A DNA stretch of 64,000 nucleotides from Bacillota bacterium (GTDB taxonomy: Bacteria; Bacillota; Clostridia; Lachnospirales; Lachnospiraceae), in NCBI GenBank assembly GCA_023409535.1, contig JAEYGZ010000027.1, positions 434,001 through 498,000 of the forward strand, read 5' to 3'. The translations under genes were made by a program, and so were the position numbers. The notes below the pieces were generated by a model. The model saw only the letters and a program-made list of their open reading frames with translations, was not told the origin of the DNA and made no database searches. Shown piece after piece: positions 26,597 to 36,439 of the stretch (the first letter of the stretch is position 1; every line of letters starts with the position of its first letter).

Positions 26597-27592
26597 ATGC
26601 GCTGGACAAAGAATATGGGTCCTTTGGATATGTCGAAGTTCCATGACGTTCTGATTGAAGATGAGGATGGAAATATTCAGCCTAAAGATAAGCCTTATTT
26701 TAAGGCAAAATTAATAGCGCCGGGGACATGGCAGGTACTCAGTGACGGTGATTATACCTATGTGGTTGAAGGTGATGATGAAATCATTGCCATTGACAGC
26801 GGTATGGGGGCCGGAAACATTCGTGAGTTCTGCCAGACCTTGTCCGAAAAACCCTTGTATCGTCTTTTCAACACTCATAATCACTTTGACCATACAGCCA
26901 ACAACTTTTTGTTTGATGCTGTATATATGTCGCACAAGAGTTATGAAGGCAGATGCCAGCCTTTCGGAGATTTTACAGGCATGGATATTCCTGATGATTA
27001 TCCCGTTGTTTTCCTTAAGGATGGCGATGTTATCAACCTGAATGGCCGTGAACTGGAGGTTTTCAATATAGAAGAACATTGCAGCGGTTCTCTGCAGTTC
27101 CTGGATCGTAAAGCGCGCATCCTGTTCTGCGGCGATGAGCTGAACGGAAACTTCTTTGACAGCAGGATATCCGTAGAGCATTCTTACCGCAATATCAGGC
27201 GTTGGATGTCATTTAGAGATTCCTATGATCTTCTCTGCGCCGGTAACGGCATTCACGATGCGAGCTATGTTGACAGATACTATGAGACCCTGAAGTATAT
27301 TCTCGATGGTCATGAGAACGAAGGAGAGGAATTTTTTGTTCCGTATGAGGATCCCAGAGCGTCTGTCAGCAGCAAGGAAGGCAAGCCTGTTTTTGCACGT
27401 CGCAGTCCTAATATGGAATTCGTGGCGGACGCTATGAAAGCTGCGGGTTTCGGGAAACACCTGGAGCTTAACGGCGGCAGAGGCTGCTTTTGCTTCATGA
27501 GGAAGATGAGTCCGGACGGAACCTTTGATAGACAGATAGAGAGGAATGGATGCAGGGTCTGCTACTACCTAAATAGAATTTGGGATAAATAG
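26597..27592 (+). CDS. MBL-fold metallohydrolase
   Basis: Single-domain metallo-beta-lactamase-fold hydrolase of 331 residues. Visible metal-binding elements are THNHFDHT near residue 95, EEHCSGSL with its histidine, FCGDEL, and the late histidine in NGIHDAS. The start follows AGGAGG at 26582-26587. No signal peptide is present. It resembles the MBL halves of the three-domain protein upstream in fold, not closely in sequence. The substrate is unknown. It is followed 76 bases later by a nucleoside-hydrolase-like gene on the same strand. Confidence 0.85.
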   Translation: MRWTKNMGPLDMSKFHDVLIEDEDGNIQPKDKPYFKAKLIAPGTWQVLSDGDYTYVVEGDDEIIAIDSGMGAGNIREFCQTLSEKPLYRLFNTHNHFDHTANNFLFDAVYMSHKSYEGRCQPFGDFTGMDIPDDYPVVFLKDGDVINLNGRELEVFNIEEHCSGSLQFLDRKARILFCGDELNGNFFDSRISVEHSYRNIRRWMSFRDSYDLLCAGNGIHDASYVDRYYETLKYILDGHENEGEEFFVPYEDPRASVSSKEGKPVFARRSPNMEFVADAMKAAGFGKHLELNGGRGCFCFMRKMSPDGTFDRQIERNGCRVCYYLNRIWDK

Positions 27593-27668
27593 AGGGTTTA
27601 TTGAGAATTTGAAAACTAAAAGCAATTATTGTCTAGAAAATAATACACAGATAATAAGGAGTACGATT

Positions 27669-29240
27669 ATGACAAATAAAACAAAGCCGAGAGCAATTAT
27701 TACGACAGATTTGGAATGTGATGACATGAACTCATTAATCCATCTTTGTCTTTATCTTAATGAAATTGATATTGATGGTATTGTATATACAGCGTCGCAA
27801 TTTCACTTTAATGGGGACGGAGTACATACACTCGGAGAAGTAAATCAAAATTATCGTTGTCAAGGAGAAGCAGCATACAAGACGCACATTGGTTATCCCC
27901 ATCCGGATCCCGAAGCAAAAAATCTAAAGAGCTATCGGCCATTTGAGGTTGGTTGGATAGAGTCCCTTTGGAGGAATGAATATGCTCGGGCATATCCCAA
28001 CCTTAAGAAAAACAATCCGGACTTCCCTTCACCGGAACGATTACTGAGCATTACAAAGTATGGAAATATCGCTTTTGAAGGGGATGTCAGGGAAGCTACA
28101 GAGGGTTCGAATCTAATTAAAGAAGCCATTCTGGATAAAGATGACAGAATATTATACCTGCTTTCCTGGGGCGGAGCGAACACAATTGTTCGTGCATTAT
28201 TATCAATTGCAGAGGAACATAAAAGTACGGATCAGTGGAACGATATCTGCGGGCTAGTTTGCCGGAAGATTAGAATTTTAGGCATATTTGATGGTGTCGG
28301 GCAGGATAATAGTTATGAAGACTACGCAAAAGCGCTTTATCCGGACATCATAATATTGAATACGGATTTTATGTACGGAGGGTTTATGGCTGCCATAACC
28401 GAACAAGGGGATTGCATCGAGACATTTCGCAGTGAATGGCTGAAGAAAAATATTAAATTTGGTCACGGCGATCTTATGTCGAAGTATGGTCTTTTTGGAG
28501 ATGGAACTTACTTTGAAGGTGAGCCGGAGGTTTTTCAATATGGTACGCAGCTTTCTTTGAACTGGGGGTTTGACGCTATCCCAAATATGACGTTCAATCC
28601 ATATGATTTTCTGGGAGAAGGTGACAGTGGAACTTATGTTCTGTTGTTTGATGTAGGATTAAGAGGACTTGAGAATGGGACTTACGGCACATTACTGGGG
28701 CGTGTTTTTGAAAGCGGTAAAAGGCCGCAGAAGGGTTATAATTTCTTCACCGGAAGCGAAGGTAATCCGAACCGGTTTGTACGTGCGTATCAGGAAGAGT
28801 GGGCAGCTCGTGCCGAGTGGTGTATTCAACCGTTTGAAGAGTGTAATCATCCGCCAATGGTCAGTGTAACGAATGCAGATATAACAGCGGCAGCCGGCGA
28901 AGTTGTATTACTTGAGGGAAGCGGATCGGATCCGGATGGGGACTTTTTAAGATCCTACTGGTATGTATACCGTCAAGGCAGTAAATATTCCGGGATAGCC
29001 GACGATTTGCGTGTATGGGAACCGATGCGATTTTGTACTCGGTTTACGGTTCCAAACGATGCTGAACCGGGGGATTATTTTAATCTTATCCTGGAAGTTC
29101 AGGATGATGCGAAAAAACCGATTACCCGTTATGCACAGGTAATCGTGACAGTGAAAGAAACAGAAAATAACCGGAGTGAAAAAAATGGAACACATAAGCC
29201 AAATCCTTTAGAAGCGCTATTTAGCATAAGCAGTGAATAA
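27669..29240 (+). CDS. DUF1593 (Sde182-like) nucleoside-hydrolase-fold protein
   Basis: The N-terminal part (about residues 5-320) has the nucleoside-hydrolase-like fold of DUF1593, beginning RAIITTDLECDDMNSLIHL, an aspartate-rich loop comparable to the calcium site of nucleoside hydrolases. The C-terminal part (about 410-510) is a beta-sandwich with GSGSDPDGD, as in Sde182-type cellulose-binding proteins. The start at 27669 follows AAGGAG (27656-27661); the frame extends upstream to 27609 with no good site. No signal peptide is seen, unlike many family members that are secreted. It probably acts on sugars or glycosides; the exact reaction is not known to me. Confidence 0.8.
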   Translation: MTNKTKPRAIITTDLECDDMNSLIHLCLYLNEIDIDGIVYTASQFHFNGDGVHTLGEVNQNYRCQGEAAYKTHIGYPHPDPEAKNLKSYRPFEVGWIESLWRNEYARAYPNLKKNNPDFPSPERLLSITKYGNIAFEGDVREATEGSNLIKEAILDKDDRILYLLSWGGANTIVRALLSIAEEHKSTDQWNDICGLVCRKIRILGIFDGVGQDNSYEDYAKALYPDIIILNTDFMYGGFMAAITEQGDCIETFRSEWLKKNIKFGHGDLMSKYGLFGDGTYFEGEPEVFQYGTQLSLNWGFDAIPNMTFNPYDFLGEGDSGTYVLLFDVGLRGLENGTYGTLLGRVFESGKRPQKGYNFFTGSEGNPNRFVRAYQEEWAARAEWCIQPFEECNHPPMVSVTNADITAAAGEVVLLEGSGSDPDGDFLRSYWYVYRQGSKYSGIADDLRVWEPMRFCTRFTVPNDAEPGDYFNLILEVQDDAKKPITRYAQVIVTVKETENNRSEKNGTHKPNPLEALFSISSE

Positions 29241-29256
29241 TTATATCCTTATCCGG

Positions 29257-29299
29257 AATAAACCAATCGGTTTAAAAGTCGATTGGTTTATTTGTTTTT
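29257..29299 (+). terminator. Intrinsic terminator, possibly bidirectional
   Basis: AATAAACCAATCG (29257-29269) pairs perfectly with CGATTGGTTTATT (29280-29292) and is followed by TGTTTTTG. It lies between two convergent genes and likely serves the plus-strand DUF1593 gene, and perhaps the minus-strand response regulator as well. Confidence 0.8.
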
Positions 29300-29321
29300 G
29301 TACAGTATGGGTAACGGAGCA

Positions 29322-30911
29322 TTATGAAGAACGGTATTGATGCGGTGTCATCCCGGTCAGCCTCTTAAATTGTTTATGGAAATAAGAGCCGTTTGAAAAC
29401 CCGGTCATTTCTGATATGTCCTGTAAAGTTTTATTGGTTGTTTTTAATAGCCTTTTTGCTAATACAATTCGTTCGTTCATGATGTAGTTGCTTAAGGATT
29501 GCCCCGCTTCCTTGTGAAATAAATAAGATAAATAATCAGGATTTAAATGTATTTGAGCTGCAATAAAACTTCTGTTTAATTCAAGGGAACTGATCTTATC
29601 CTTCACAATCTTTTTTACGGAATCAATAATCGAATCTGAATTATTTTCAGCGGATAGCAGTTCTTCCGTATTATTTAATAAAGCATTGATCCACTGCATA
29701 AATGTATCTCTTGAAGATGCTTCCTGAATGAAATCCGCATGGGAGACTAATTTAGGAAACATCTCATTGGCGGATATTTGCTTGCTTTCCAGTGCAGAAA
29801 AAATCGTCTTCATAATGCCAAGATAAATCGTTTTAATTAAGGATATAGGGTAATAAGCGGCTTTATAATCAAGAGACAGATTAATGTCATCAATAATCTT
29901 ACCTGAGTTTAATTGGAGCAGCCACTCCAGCCACTGATCCAAAGAGATATTAGAGGAATCAATTGTCTTAAGATTTAAAGAAACAGAGGAGGCTGAAGCA
30001 TCGACCGGCAAGACGATGCTGTCGTTTGGAAGGATATTGTCTTTGAATTTACATAATATCTGATAGGCTTCCCGTATATGATTTATGGCAACGCAATCAC
30101 CCGGATAAATGTTATATTTACAACTGGTAGATAGTAATAAATCAGATAAAAGCGTGCTGCATGCAGCATAACAATCTTCAAAGCTTTTAAATGCTTCTGC
30201 TTGACATAGTATGACCAGAGTATTGGAGGATATCTTAATCAATGGAGGGCGCTTCTCGCTATAGAATCGTTCTTGAATTATAGTTTGTATTGTACCGATT
30301 GGAATATCGGAATCGGAAGCTTCACTATTCTTTATAGGGTGTATATTTATTAAAATAAGATAGAAGGAGTCATTTGCATAATCAAAAGAAATATCGATTC
30401 CCTCAAAAGATTTTTGCATTTGTTCATCAGTAAGCGGAGTTGAATTTGTGAATAGTTCCCGCCAGGAGGACTCGATGATATGCTCTTTTTTGGCATTCCA
30501 ACTCTCTGCAATCTTATTGGCATTATTTTGCAGTGCATTTTCTTGTACTTTCTTAACGGCACGCAGTATCTGTGCTTCTAAAATACTTATTTCAACAGGT
30601 TTTAATATATAATCGATACATTGCATCTGAACAGCTTTTTGAGCATAATCAAATCTCTTGTGCCCTGTCAGCAGGAGTGAAACCGGAGAATATCCGTTAT
30701 CCTGTGCCCATTCAATAAGTTCTAATCCGGTTCCCCTTGGCATTTCAATATCTGAGAGCAATATTTCAACCTGCTGATTTAAAAAAATATCCTGAGCTTG
30801 CTTCATACTATAGGCTACGCTGACCTTATCTATTCCAAGATTATTCCAGTTTGTATTTTTAACAATTCCCTGTACAATGTAAAATTCATCATCAACGATT
30901 AATATGTTCAA
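29322..30911 (-). CDS. YesN-type response regulator with AraC domain
   Basis: Full-length (529 residues) YesN-like regulator. The receiver domain occupies residues 1-120, with the acidic pair in IVDDEFY, phospho-acceptor Asp54 in LLSDIEMPRG and lysine in YILKPVE. A long linker domain follows, then a C-terminal double helix-turn-helix at about 425-525 (AAQIHLNPDYLSYLFHKE, LQDISEMTGFSNGSYF). The start codon overlaps the kinase stop by four bases (30908-30911), so translation is coupled. The likely target is the divergent transporter and glucuronidase operon starting at 32885. Confidence 0.92.
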   Translation of the reverse strand: MNILIVDDEFYIVQGIVKNTNWNNLGIDKVSVAYSMKQAQDIFLNQQVEILLSDIEMPRGTGLELIEWAQDNGYSPVSLLLTGHKRFDYAQKAVQMQCIDYILKPVEISILEAQILRAVKKVQENALQNNANKIAESWNAKKEHIIESSWRELFTNSTPLTDEQMQKSFEGIDISFDYANDSFYLILINIHPIKNSEASDSDIPIGTIQTIIQERFYSEKRPPLIKISSNTLVILCQAEAFKSFEDCYAACSTLLSDLLLSTSCKYNIYPGDCVAINHIREAYQILCKFKDNILPNDSIVLPVDASASSVSLNLKTIDSSNISLDQWLEWLLQLNSGKIIDDINLSLDYKAAYYPISLIKTIYLGIMKTIFSALESKQISANEMFPKLVSHADFIQEASSRDTFMQWINALLNNTEELLSAENNSDSIIDSVKKIVKDKISSLELNRSFIAAQIHLNPDYLSYLFHKEAGQSLSNYIMNERIVLAKRLLKTTNKTLQDISEMTGFSNGSYFHKQFKRLTGMTPHQYRSS

Positions 30912-32713
30912 TGATATGCCTCCTCTTCAAACCTGTCCGGAATATAATCCATATATGGAAAGTCTATGTCTATTCGGGCCCCCGATCCGGGCTCATTGGC
31001 AAATTGGATTGTAGCGGACTCATTATATATAAGTTTTAATCTTTTGGCAATATTATATAAGCCAATATTTTTACCATCCACTTTAGGAGCAGGGTGCGCG
31101 GCAAGCTTTGTTATTTCATTCAGAGTTGCTTGCCGAAATCCTTCGCCGGTATCAATATGTGTAAGATGCATTCGCTTTTCACTGCCATTTACATAGGTAT
31201 AGCCTATAATTTTGACGGTAAGAAACTCACCCATTATCATATTATGCTTGATTGTGTTTTCCGTCAGGACTAACAGAATTAACGGAAATACGGAAGCATT
31301 TTGGGCATCTTCAGAAAGATCAAAGGAATAGAAGAGACATCCGGGGAAACGTAATTCCGTAAGCTCTAAATAATTTTTTACATGTTTGATTTCTTCTGCA
31401 AGTGAAACTGTAGTTTTTCCGGATAAGGTATAGCGCAAATGATCAGATAGGGTTTGTACCATTTTCTGGACAGAATCATGATTGGAGGCGTCATCAGCAA
31501 GATTGAGGGTGGTATAAAGACAATTAATTAAAAAGTGGGGTGCTATTTGGGACTTTAACAGCTGAAGCTCCACTTCTTTTTTTGCCAGTTTCTCTTCGTA
31601 TATATCAGCATGCAGACGATATATTTCATCAATCATATTATTAAAGGTGCTGTTAATGACAATTATCTCTTCGCAATTTATATGATTATTGGATATTTTA
31701 GAATCCAGCTTTCCGTCACGCATTGAGGAGGTAACTTGTTTTAATGCATGAATTGGCTGGGACAGAAACCCATTGATTGAGTAGATCAGCAGGATAGTTA
31801 TTATAATGATAATCCCTATAAATACCAAAAGCATTTGATAGATCGGCGCTAGTTTCGGTGTAATGCTTTTCCAGGGTATAAATGCCATTAGATAATAATC
31901 GCAGTAATCTAATTTGCTGGTTACTAACAAATATTTATTTCCTTGTCCGTTACGGAACACGGAGTAGCTGTTTAGTGATTCTAGCGGATCAAAGGTGTAA
32001 TAAGCCAGTTCTTTATTACCCATGGCATGTCCCTGGGTATTTACATAAACTAAATCTGCATTCAATGCCTTCATTTCCTTAAAGGCAGAAGTAAGCTGCC
32101 GGATACTGCTCCAGGCGCCAATATAAATATTATCTATTTTCATAATTCTGAAAAAGTAATCAGCTTCTTCAATATTTACGGAAAACCACTGATTTGTATT
32201 GATCGTGTCAAAGGAGCTGTTTAGCCTGGCATTCCTGAAGAGAGTCTTGCAATAATTGGAACAGGCTATCTGCTCGTTGTTCTTGCGTGCGGACATAAAG
32301 GAATCAGAGCCGGGAAAATATAGGAATAGACCTTCGATATCTGAAAATGTCGGCAATGATGTTTCCAGAACGACCTTTATCTTTGCAATATATGGATAAG
32401 CTTCAGCGGTGCTGTTTTTTGTACTAAGCAAGGAAATATTTGTTTCATAGGTTGCAAGTTGAAAAAGATATGTCTGCAGGTCATATAGACGCTGGCTTTC
32501 CTGCTGGTTATAAAGAGCCATTGTATCTTTTATATTTTCATAAGTTTTCGTACGAACTACGGATGTAAAGTATAGGGTTATAACAAGAATCATTCCGATA
32601 CACGCGATAGCTATAGTACTCATGATAAAGATAAAGCTTTTACGAATAGAATATACTTTTTTGCGAATTGGAAAGATATTCAATATATTTTGTGCGATTT
32701 TAATAATGAACAT
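30908..32713 (-). CDS. YesM-type sensor histidine kinase
   Basis: Membrane-bound sensor kinase of 601 residues. There is a signal-anchor segment near residues 27-50 and a second membrane segment near 290-315. A HAMP region, the H-box SQIAPHFLINCLYTTLNLAD, and an HATPase domain with LVLTENTIKHNM and GSGARIDI follow. The ATG at 32713 is preferred because GGGGGTGG precedes it; an upstream ATG at 32779 lacks such a site. The phospho-acceptor histidine sits in a slightly unusual APHFL context (NPHFL is commoner). It presumably senses a glycan fragment bound or carried by the system at 32885-36426. Confidence 0.92.
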   Translation of the reverse strand: MFIIKIAQNILNIFPIRKKVYSIRKSFIFIMSTIAIACIGMILVITLYFTSVVRTKTYENIKDTMALYNQQESQRLYDLQTYLFQLATYETNISLLSTKNSTAEAYPYIAKIKVVLETSLPTFSDIEGLFLYFPGSDSFMSARKNNEQIACSNYCKTLFRNARLNSSFDTINTNQWFSVNIEEADYFFRIMKIDNIYIGAWSSIRQLTSAFKEMKALNADLVYVNTQGHAMGNKELAYYTFDPLESLNSYSVFRNGQGNKYLLVTSKLDYCDYYLMAFIPWKSITPKLAPIYQMLLVFIGIIIIITILLIYSINGFLSQPIHALKQVTSSMRDGKLDSKISNNHINCEEIIVINSTFNNMIDEIYRLHADIYEEKLAKKEVELQLLKSQIAPHFLINCLYTTLNLADDASNHDSVQKMVQTLSDHLRYTLSGKTTVSLAEEIKHVKNYLELTELRFPGCLFYSFDLSEDAQNASVFPLILLVLTENTIKHNMIMGEFLTVKIIGYTYVNGSEKRMHLTHIDTGEGFRQATLNEITKLAAHPAPKVDGKNIGLYNIAKRLKLIYNESATIQFANEPGSGARIDIDFPYMDYIPDRFEEEAYH

Positions 32714-32884
32714 AGAATTCCACCCCCGAGAAACAATAATAATATATAAAACATCTAAGAAAAGTTCAATAAATACCAATAATAATTGATTAATTTTGTA
32801 CAGGCTTCATTATATAATGGAACAGTAATTTAATCAAGATGCTGTAAGAATACCGGCATCCAACATGAATAGGAGAGGGCAAAT

Positions 32885-34489
32885 ATGAAAAAAATTTTGG
32901 TTTTACTTTTAAGCTGTAGCATCATCATTTCCGGTTTAGCAGGCTGTGGTTCAAAAAGTTCAAGCAATGATACACCGTCACCCACACAATCAGCAACAGC
33001 AACGGATGTACCGGCAGATGAGGCTGGTCTGACGCCGACGGAACAGGCAATTGCAGATCGAAAAGCAAGCGGCGGGTACCCGACCGTAGTAATGGCATTT
33101 TTGAACTGGACAGGTGCACCAAATGGGACAGAAAGAATTCAGAAATTAATCAGCGACTATACAGAGGAAAAATTAGGTATTCATGTAGAACTGGAAATTT
33201 TAGATTCGGCGTCCTATTCCCAGCAGATGACATTGATGTTATCCTCAGACGAACAAATTGATATATTTAATGCAGTATACATGGGATATACTCCGTCAGT
33301 AAACAGAGGATATGCTTTAAACTTGGAAGAAAATGATCTTGTGGGCACTTATGGGCAAGGCATTCTCGATACAATGGATGAAGCTTATATTAATGCGTGC
33401 CGTGTCGGCGGAAAATTGTATGGATTACCGCAGCAGCGTGATATGGCGATTGGAATGGGCGGATACATGATCGCAGCGGAATACCTTGATGGTATTGGTT
33501 ACGATTACGCTTCCAAGTATTCGGAAGGAGACGGATACGTTCATACGACACAGGAGGAAATCGAAAGTATCTTTGCGCAGCTGCATAAAGCATATCCGGA
33601 TGTATATGTATTCGCTCCCTATGAATCAAATGTACAAAATTCTATCATGTATGACAATATAGGGGGAGATGTTTTTGGCGTATTAATGGATATTAATAAG
33701 CTGGAGGTTTCCAATCTTTACAGCAGCGAAGCATTTAAACAAATGTGTGAAAGAGCGTACCGATGGAATCAATCAGGTTATATTTCCAAAGATGCTTTAA
33801 CAGATAATACAACTGCTGCTGCGCAGGTAAAAGCCGGAACGGCTATGGCATACCTGTGTGCTCTGAAGCCTGGCATTGTTGCACAGGAAGAAGGCATTGC
33901 AGGCCGTGATCTGGTAGCATTCCAGACAGCCGATAATTTCATGAGATCCGGTGCCGTAGCTTCTATGCCCTGGTGCATTAATGCACAGACAGAAGATGCT
34001 GTTGCAGCAATGCAATTCCTTAATTTGGCTTATACGGATTCATATTTGTCTAATCTCCTTTGCTGGGGCGAGGAAGGTGTGGATTATGTTAAAACAGAAG
34101 ACGGACATATTACTTTTGCAGAAGGCGTAGATGCAAAGACCTCTGAATGGTATAACAATGTCAATTGGGAGATGCCAAATCAGTTTATTGCAGAAGTATG
34201 GGACGGGAATGATCTTACCATCTGGGACAAAATGGAGAAATTTAATTCTGAAGCGATTGTTTCGAAGGCATTGGGCTTCTCCTTTGATAACAGTTCGGTT
34301 ACGTCTGAATATACCGCATTGAAAAATGTATACAGTGAGTATGTCTTTCAGTTGATTTTCGGATTTAGTAATCCGGAAACCGGTATCTCTGAGATGGTTA
34401 ATAAATTAGAGGCGGCAGGCTTACAGAAATATATGGATGCAAAGCAGAAAGCGCTGGATGAATGGGCAGCAGCGAATGGGATTAATTAA
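32885..34489 (+). CDS. Extracellular sugar-binding lipoprotein of the glucuronide operon
   Basis: Family-1, LplA-like solute-binding protein. The signal peptide ends in SGLAGC, with lipidated Cys21, followed by a Ser/Thr/Pro linker to about residue 45. The mature protein of about 510 residues contains the EEKLGIHVELEILD and SDEQIDIFNAVYMG stretches usual in this group. The start follows GGAGAGGG. It is the first gene of a long operon containing two permeases, a beta-glucuronidase and an unsaturated glucuronyl hydrolase, so the ligand is probably an acidic oligosaccharide. TATAAT at 32813-32818 is a possible -10, but no good -35 accompanies it. Confidence 0.9.
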   Translation: MKKILVLLLSCSIIISGLAGCGSKSSSNDTPSPTQSATATDVPADEAGLTPTEQAIADRKASGGYPTVVMAFLNWTGAPNGTERIQKLISDYTEEKLGIHVELEILDSASYSQQMTLMLSSDEQIDIFNAVYMGYTPSVNRGYALNLEENDLVGTYGQGILDTMDEAYINACRVGGKLYGLPQQRDMAIGMGGYMIAAEYLDGIGYDYASKYSEGDGYVHTTQEEIESIFAQLHKAYPDVYVFAPYESNVQNSIMYDNIGGDVFGVLMDINKLEVSNLYSSEAFKQMCERAYRWNQSGYISKDALTDNTTAAAQVKAGTAMAYLCALKPGIVAQEEGIAGRDLVAFQTADNFMRSGAVASMPWCINAQTEDAVAAMQFLNLAYTDSYLSNLLCWGEEGVDYVKTEDGHITFAEGVDAKTSEWYNNVNWEMPNQFIAEVWDGNDLTIWDKMEKFNSEAIVSKALGFSFDNSSVTSEYTALKNVYSEYVFQLIFGFSNPETGISEMVNKLEAAGLQKYMDAKQKALDEWAAANGIN

Positions 34490-34506
34490 CATGGTATAGG
34501 AAGATC

Positions 34507-34542
34507 AGGGGAAGTGATTACTTTCGCTTCCCCTATGTTTTT
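34507..34542 (+). terminator. Intercistronic hairpin after the binding-protein gene
   Basis: AGGGGAAG (34507-34514) pairs with CTTCCCCT (34527-34534), extended by a few inner pairs, and is followed by ATGTTTTT. The permease gene begins 16 bases later. It is likely a leaky terminator or mRNA 3'-end that sets binding protein above permease level. Confidence 0.6.
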
Positions 34543-34557
34543 AAGTGAGGAAAAATT

Positions 34558-35517
34558 ATGGCTAAGACATCTACGATGGATATATTAACGACAACGCAGA
34601 AACAAAATAAGAAATGGCGCACCCTTAAGAGATTTTTTCCGGTATACCTTATGGCTCTGCCCGGATTAATTTACTTATTTATTAACAACTATATGCCTTT
34701 ACCCGGATTGGTTCTTGCATTTAAGAATTATAATGCAAGGGATGGAATATGGGGATCGGTATGGGCGGGTTTATCTAATTTTAAATATTTATTTGCTACA
34801 AAGGATGCATTTATCATTACCAGAAATACAATAGGTTATAATCTTATCTTTATTATTATGAATATGGTTTGTGCGATTGCAGTTGCCATCATACTTTCTG
34901 AGATAACTTCAAAGGCAAAGAAGTTCTATCAATCAGTAATATTATTACCGCATTTAATATCAGCAGTTATTATCAGCTATTTGGTTTTTGCGTTCTTATC
35001 AACGGAGAATGGCTTTATTAATAGCACGATTTTAAAATCTTTAGGTTTGGAAGGGGTATCCTGGTACACAGAGAAAAAATACTGGCCTTTCATTTTGACA
35101 ATTGTAAACATATGGAAAACTGTCGGGTACAGCTGTATTATATATCTTGCCACAATCATTGGATTTGACAAGGGATATTATGAGGCTGCCTCGATTGATG
35201 GCGCGACAAAGTGGAAACAAATTACCAAGGTTACGATTCCCTTGTTAAAACCCACTATCATCATGTTAACCTTGATGTCCATCGGCCGTATTTTTTATTC
35301 TGATTTCGGACTGTTTTACCAGGTTCCAAGAAATACAGGTGCATTATATTCTGTTACGAATACAATTGATACCTATGTATATAGGGGGCTTTTGGAGCTG
35401 GGTGATATCACTATGTCGGCCGCAGCCGGAGTCTATCAATCAATCGTTGGATTTATACTGGTTCTTTCCGCGAACTTATATATTCGCCGAATAGATTCGG
35501 ATAGTGCATTATTTTAA
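34558..35517 (+). CDS. CUT1 ABC transporter permease, LplB-like
   Basis: Membrane subunit with six hydrophobic segments and the EAA loop EAASIDGATKWKQITKVTIPLL. At 319 residues the length is typical, and the start follows GAGGAAAA. It works with the next permease and the lipoprotein at 32885. As in the other CUT1 operon of this window, no ATPase gene is present, so a shared ATPase encoded elsewhere is expected. Confidence 0.92.
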   Translation: MAKTSTMDILTTTQKQNKKWRTLKRFFPVYLMALPGLIYLFINNYMPLPGLVLAFKNYNARDGIWGSVWAGLSNFKYLFATKDAFIITRNTIGYNLIFIIMNMVCAIAVAIILSEITSKAKKFYQSVILLPHLISAVIISYLVFAFLSTENGFINSTILKSLGLEGVSWYTEKKYWPFILTIVNIWKTVGYSCIIYLATIIGFDKGYYEAASIDGATKWKQITKVTIPLLKPTIIMLTLMSIGRIFYSDFGLFYQVPRNTGALYSVTNTIDTYVYRGLLELGDITMSAAAGVYQSIVGFILVLSANLYIRRIDSDSALF

Positions 35518-35529
35518 GGAGGAGACCAG

Positions 35530-36426
35530 ATGAAAACGAGAGAGAATAAAATATTCCAGATAATCGGTAACTGTATCATGATTATACTTTCTTTGTGTGC
35601 GATCATTCCAATCATACTGTTAGTGATTTCATCGGTGACAGATAATGATACATTAATCAGAAACGGCTACTCTTTTCTCCCTGAGAAATTCAGCTTATAT
35701 GCCTATGAGTACGTATTTAAGACAGGTAATTCCGTAATTCATGCTTATGGTGTCTCATTTCTTTTAACTGCAACAGGAACCTGTTTATCATTGATTATCA
35801 CTACATTATTAGCTTATGCTTTGTCCAAAAAAGGGCTACCAGGCAGAAATATCCTTACCTTTTTAGTTTTTTTTACAATGTTATTTAATGGTGGACTTGT
35901 ACCCACATATATGAACTATACAAGGGTCTTCGGTCTGAAAAATACATTCCTTGCACTATTAATTCCAGGCCTGCTCATGAATGGCTTTAATGTTTTATTA
36001 GTAAAGTCCTATTTTGTAACAGGAGTACCTGAGGAGATAACGGAGGCAGCATATATTGACGGAGCCAGTGAAGGAAGAACATTTTATTCCATAGTTCTTC
36101 CGCTGTCAAAGCCTATTATTGCCACTATTGGGCTTTTTACCGGCATTTCTTATTGGAATGACTGGCAAAATGGTTTTATTTATCTTACAAAAAGAACCGA
36201 TTTGTATTCGATTCAGAATTTACTAAACCGTATGATTCAAAATATTCAATACCTGACACAGAGTTCGACTAATATTGCCGATGCAGGAGTAGGGCTATCC
36301 ACCATACCTTCCGTATCGGTGCAAATGGCTGTAGCGGTAATTGGTATTTTGCCGGTAGTGATCATTTATCCGTTTATACAAAACAGCTTTGTAAAGGGAA
36401 TCACACTGGGCGGAGTGAAAGGATAG
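35530..36426 (+). CDS. CUT1 ABC transporter permease, YtcP-like
   Basis: Second membrane subunit, 298 residues, with EAA loop EAAYIDGASEGRTFYSIVLPLS and the usual FVKGITLGGVKG ending. It starts 12 bases after the first permease with a strong AAGGAGGAG site and ends 13 bases before the beta-glucuronidase gene, so the genes are almost certainly cotranscribed. Confidence 0.92.
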   Translation: MKTRENKIFQIIGNCIMIILSLCAIIPIILLVISSVTDNDTLIRNGYSFLPEKFSLYAYEYVFKTGNSVIHAYGVSFLLTATGTCLSLIITTLLAYALSKKGLPGRNILTFLVFFTMLFNGGLVPTYMNYTRVFGLKNTFLALLIPGLLMNGFNVLLVKSYFVTGVPEEITEAAYIDGASEGRTFYSIVLPLSKPIIATIGLFTGISYWNDWQNGFIYLTKRTDLYSIQNLLNRMIQNIQYLTQSSTNIADAGVGLSTIPSVSVQMAVAVIGILPVVIIYPFIQNSFVKGITLGGVKG

Positions 36427-36439
36427 GAGGAAATATATC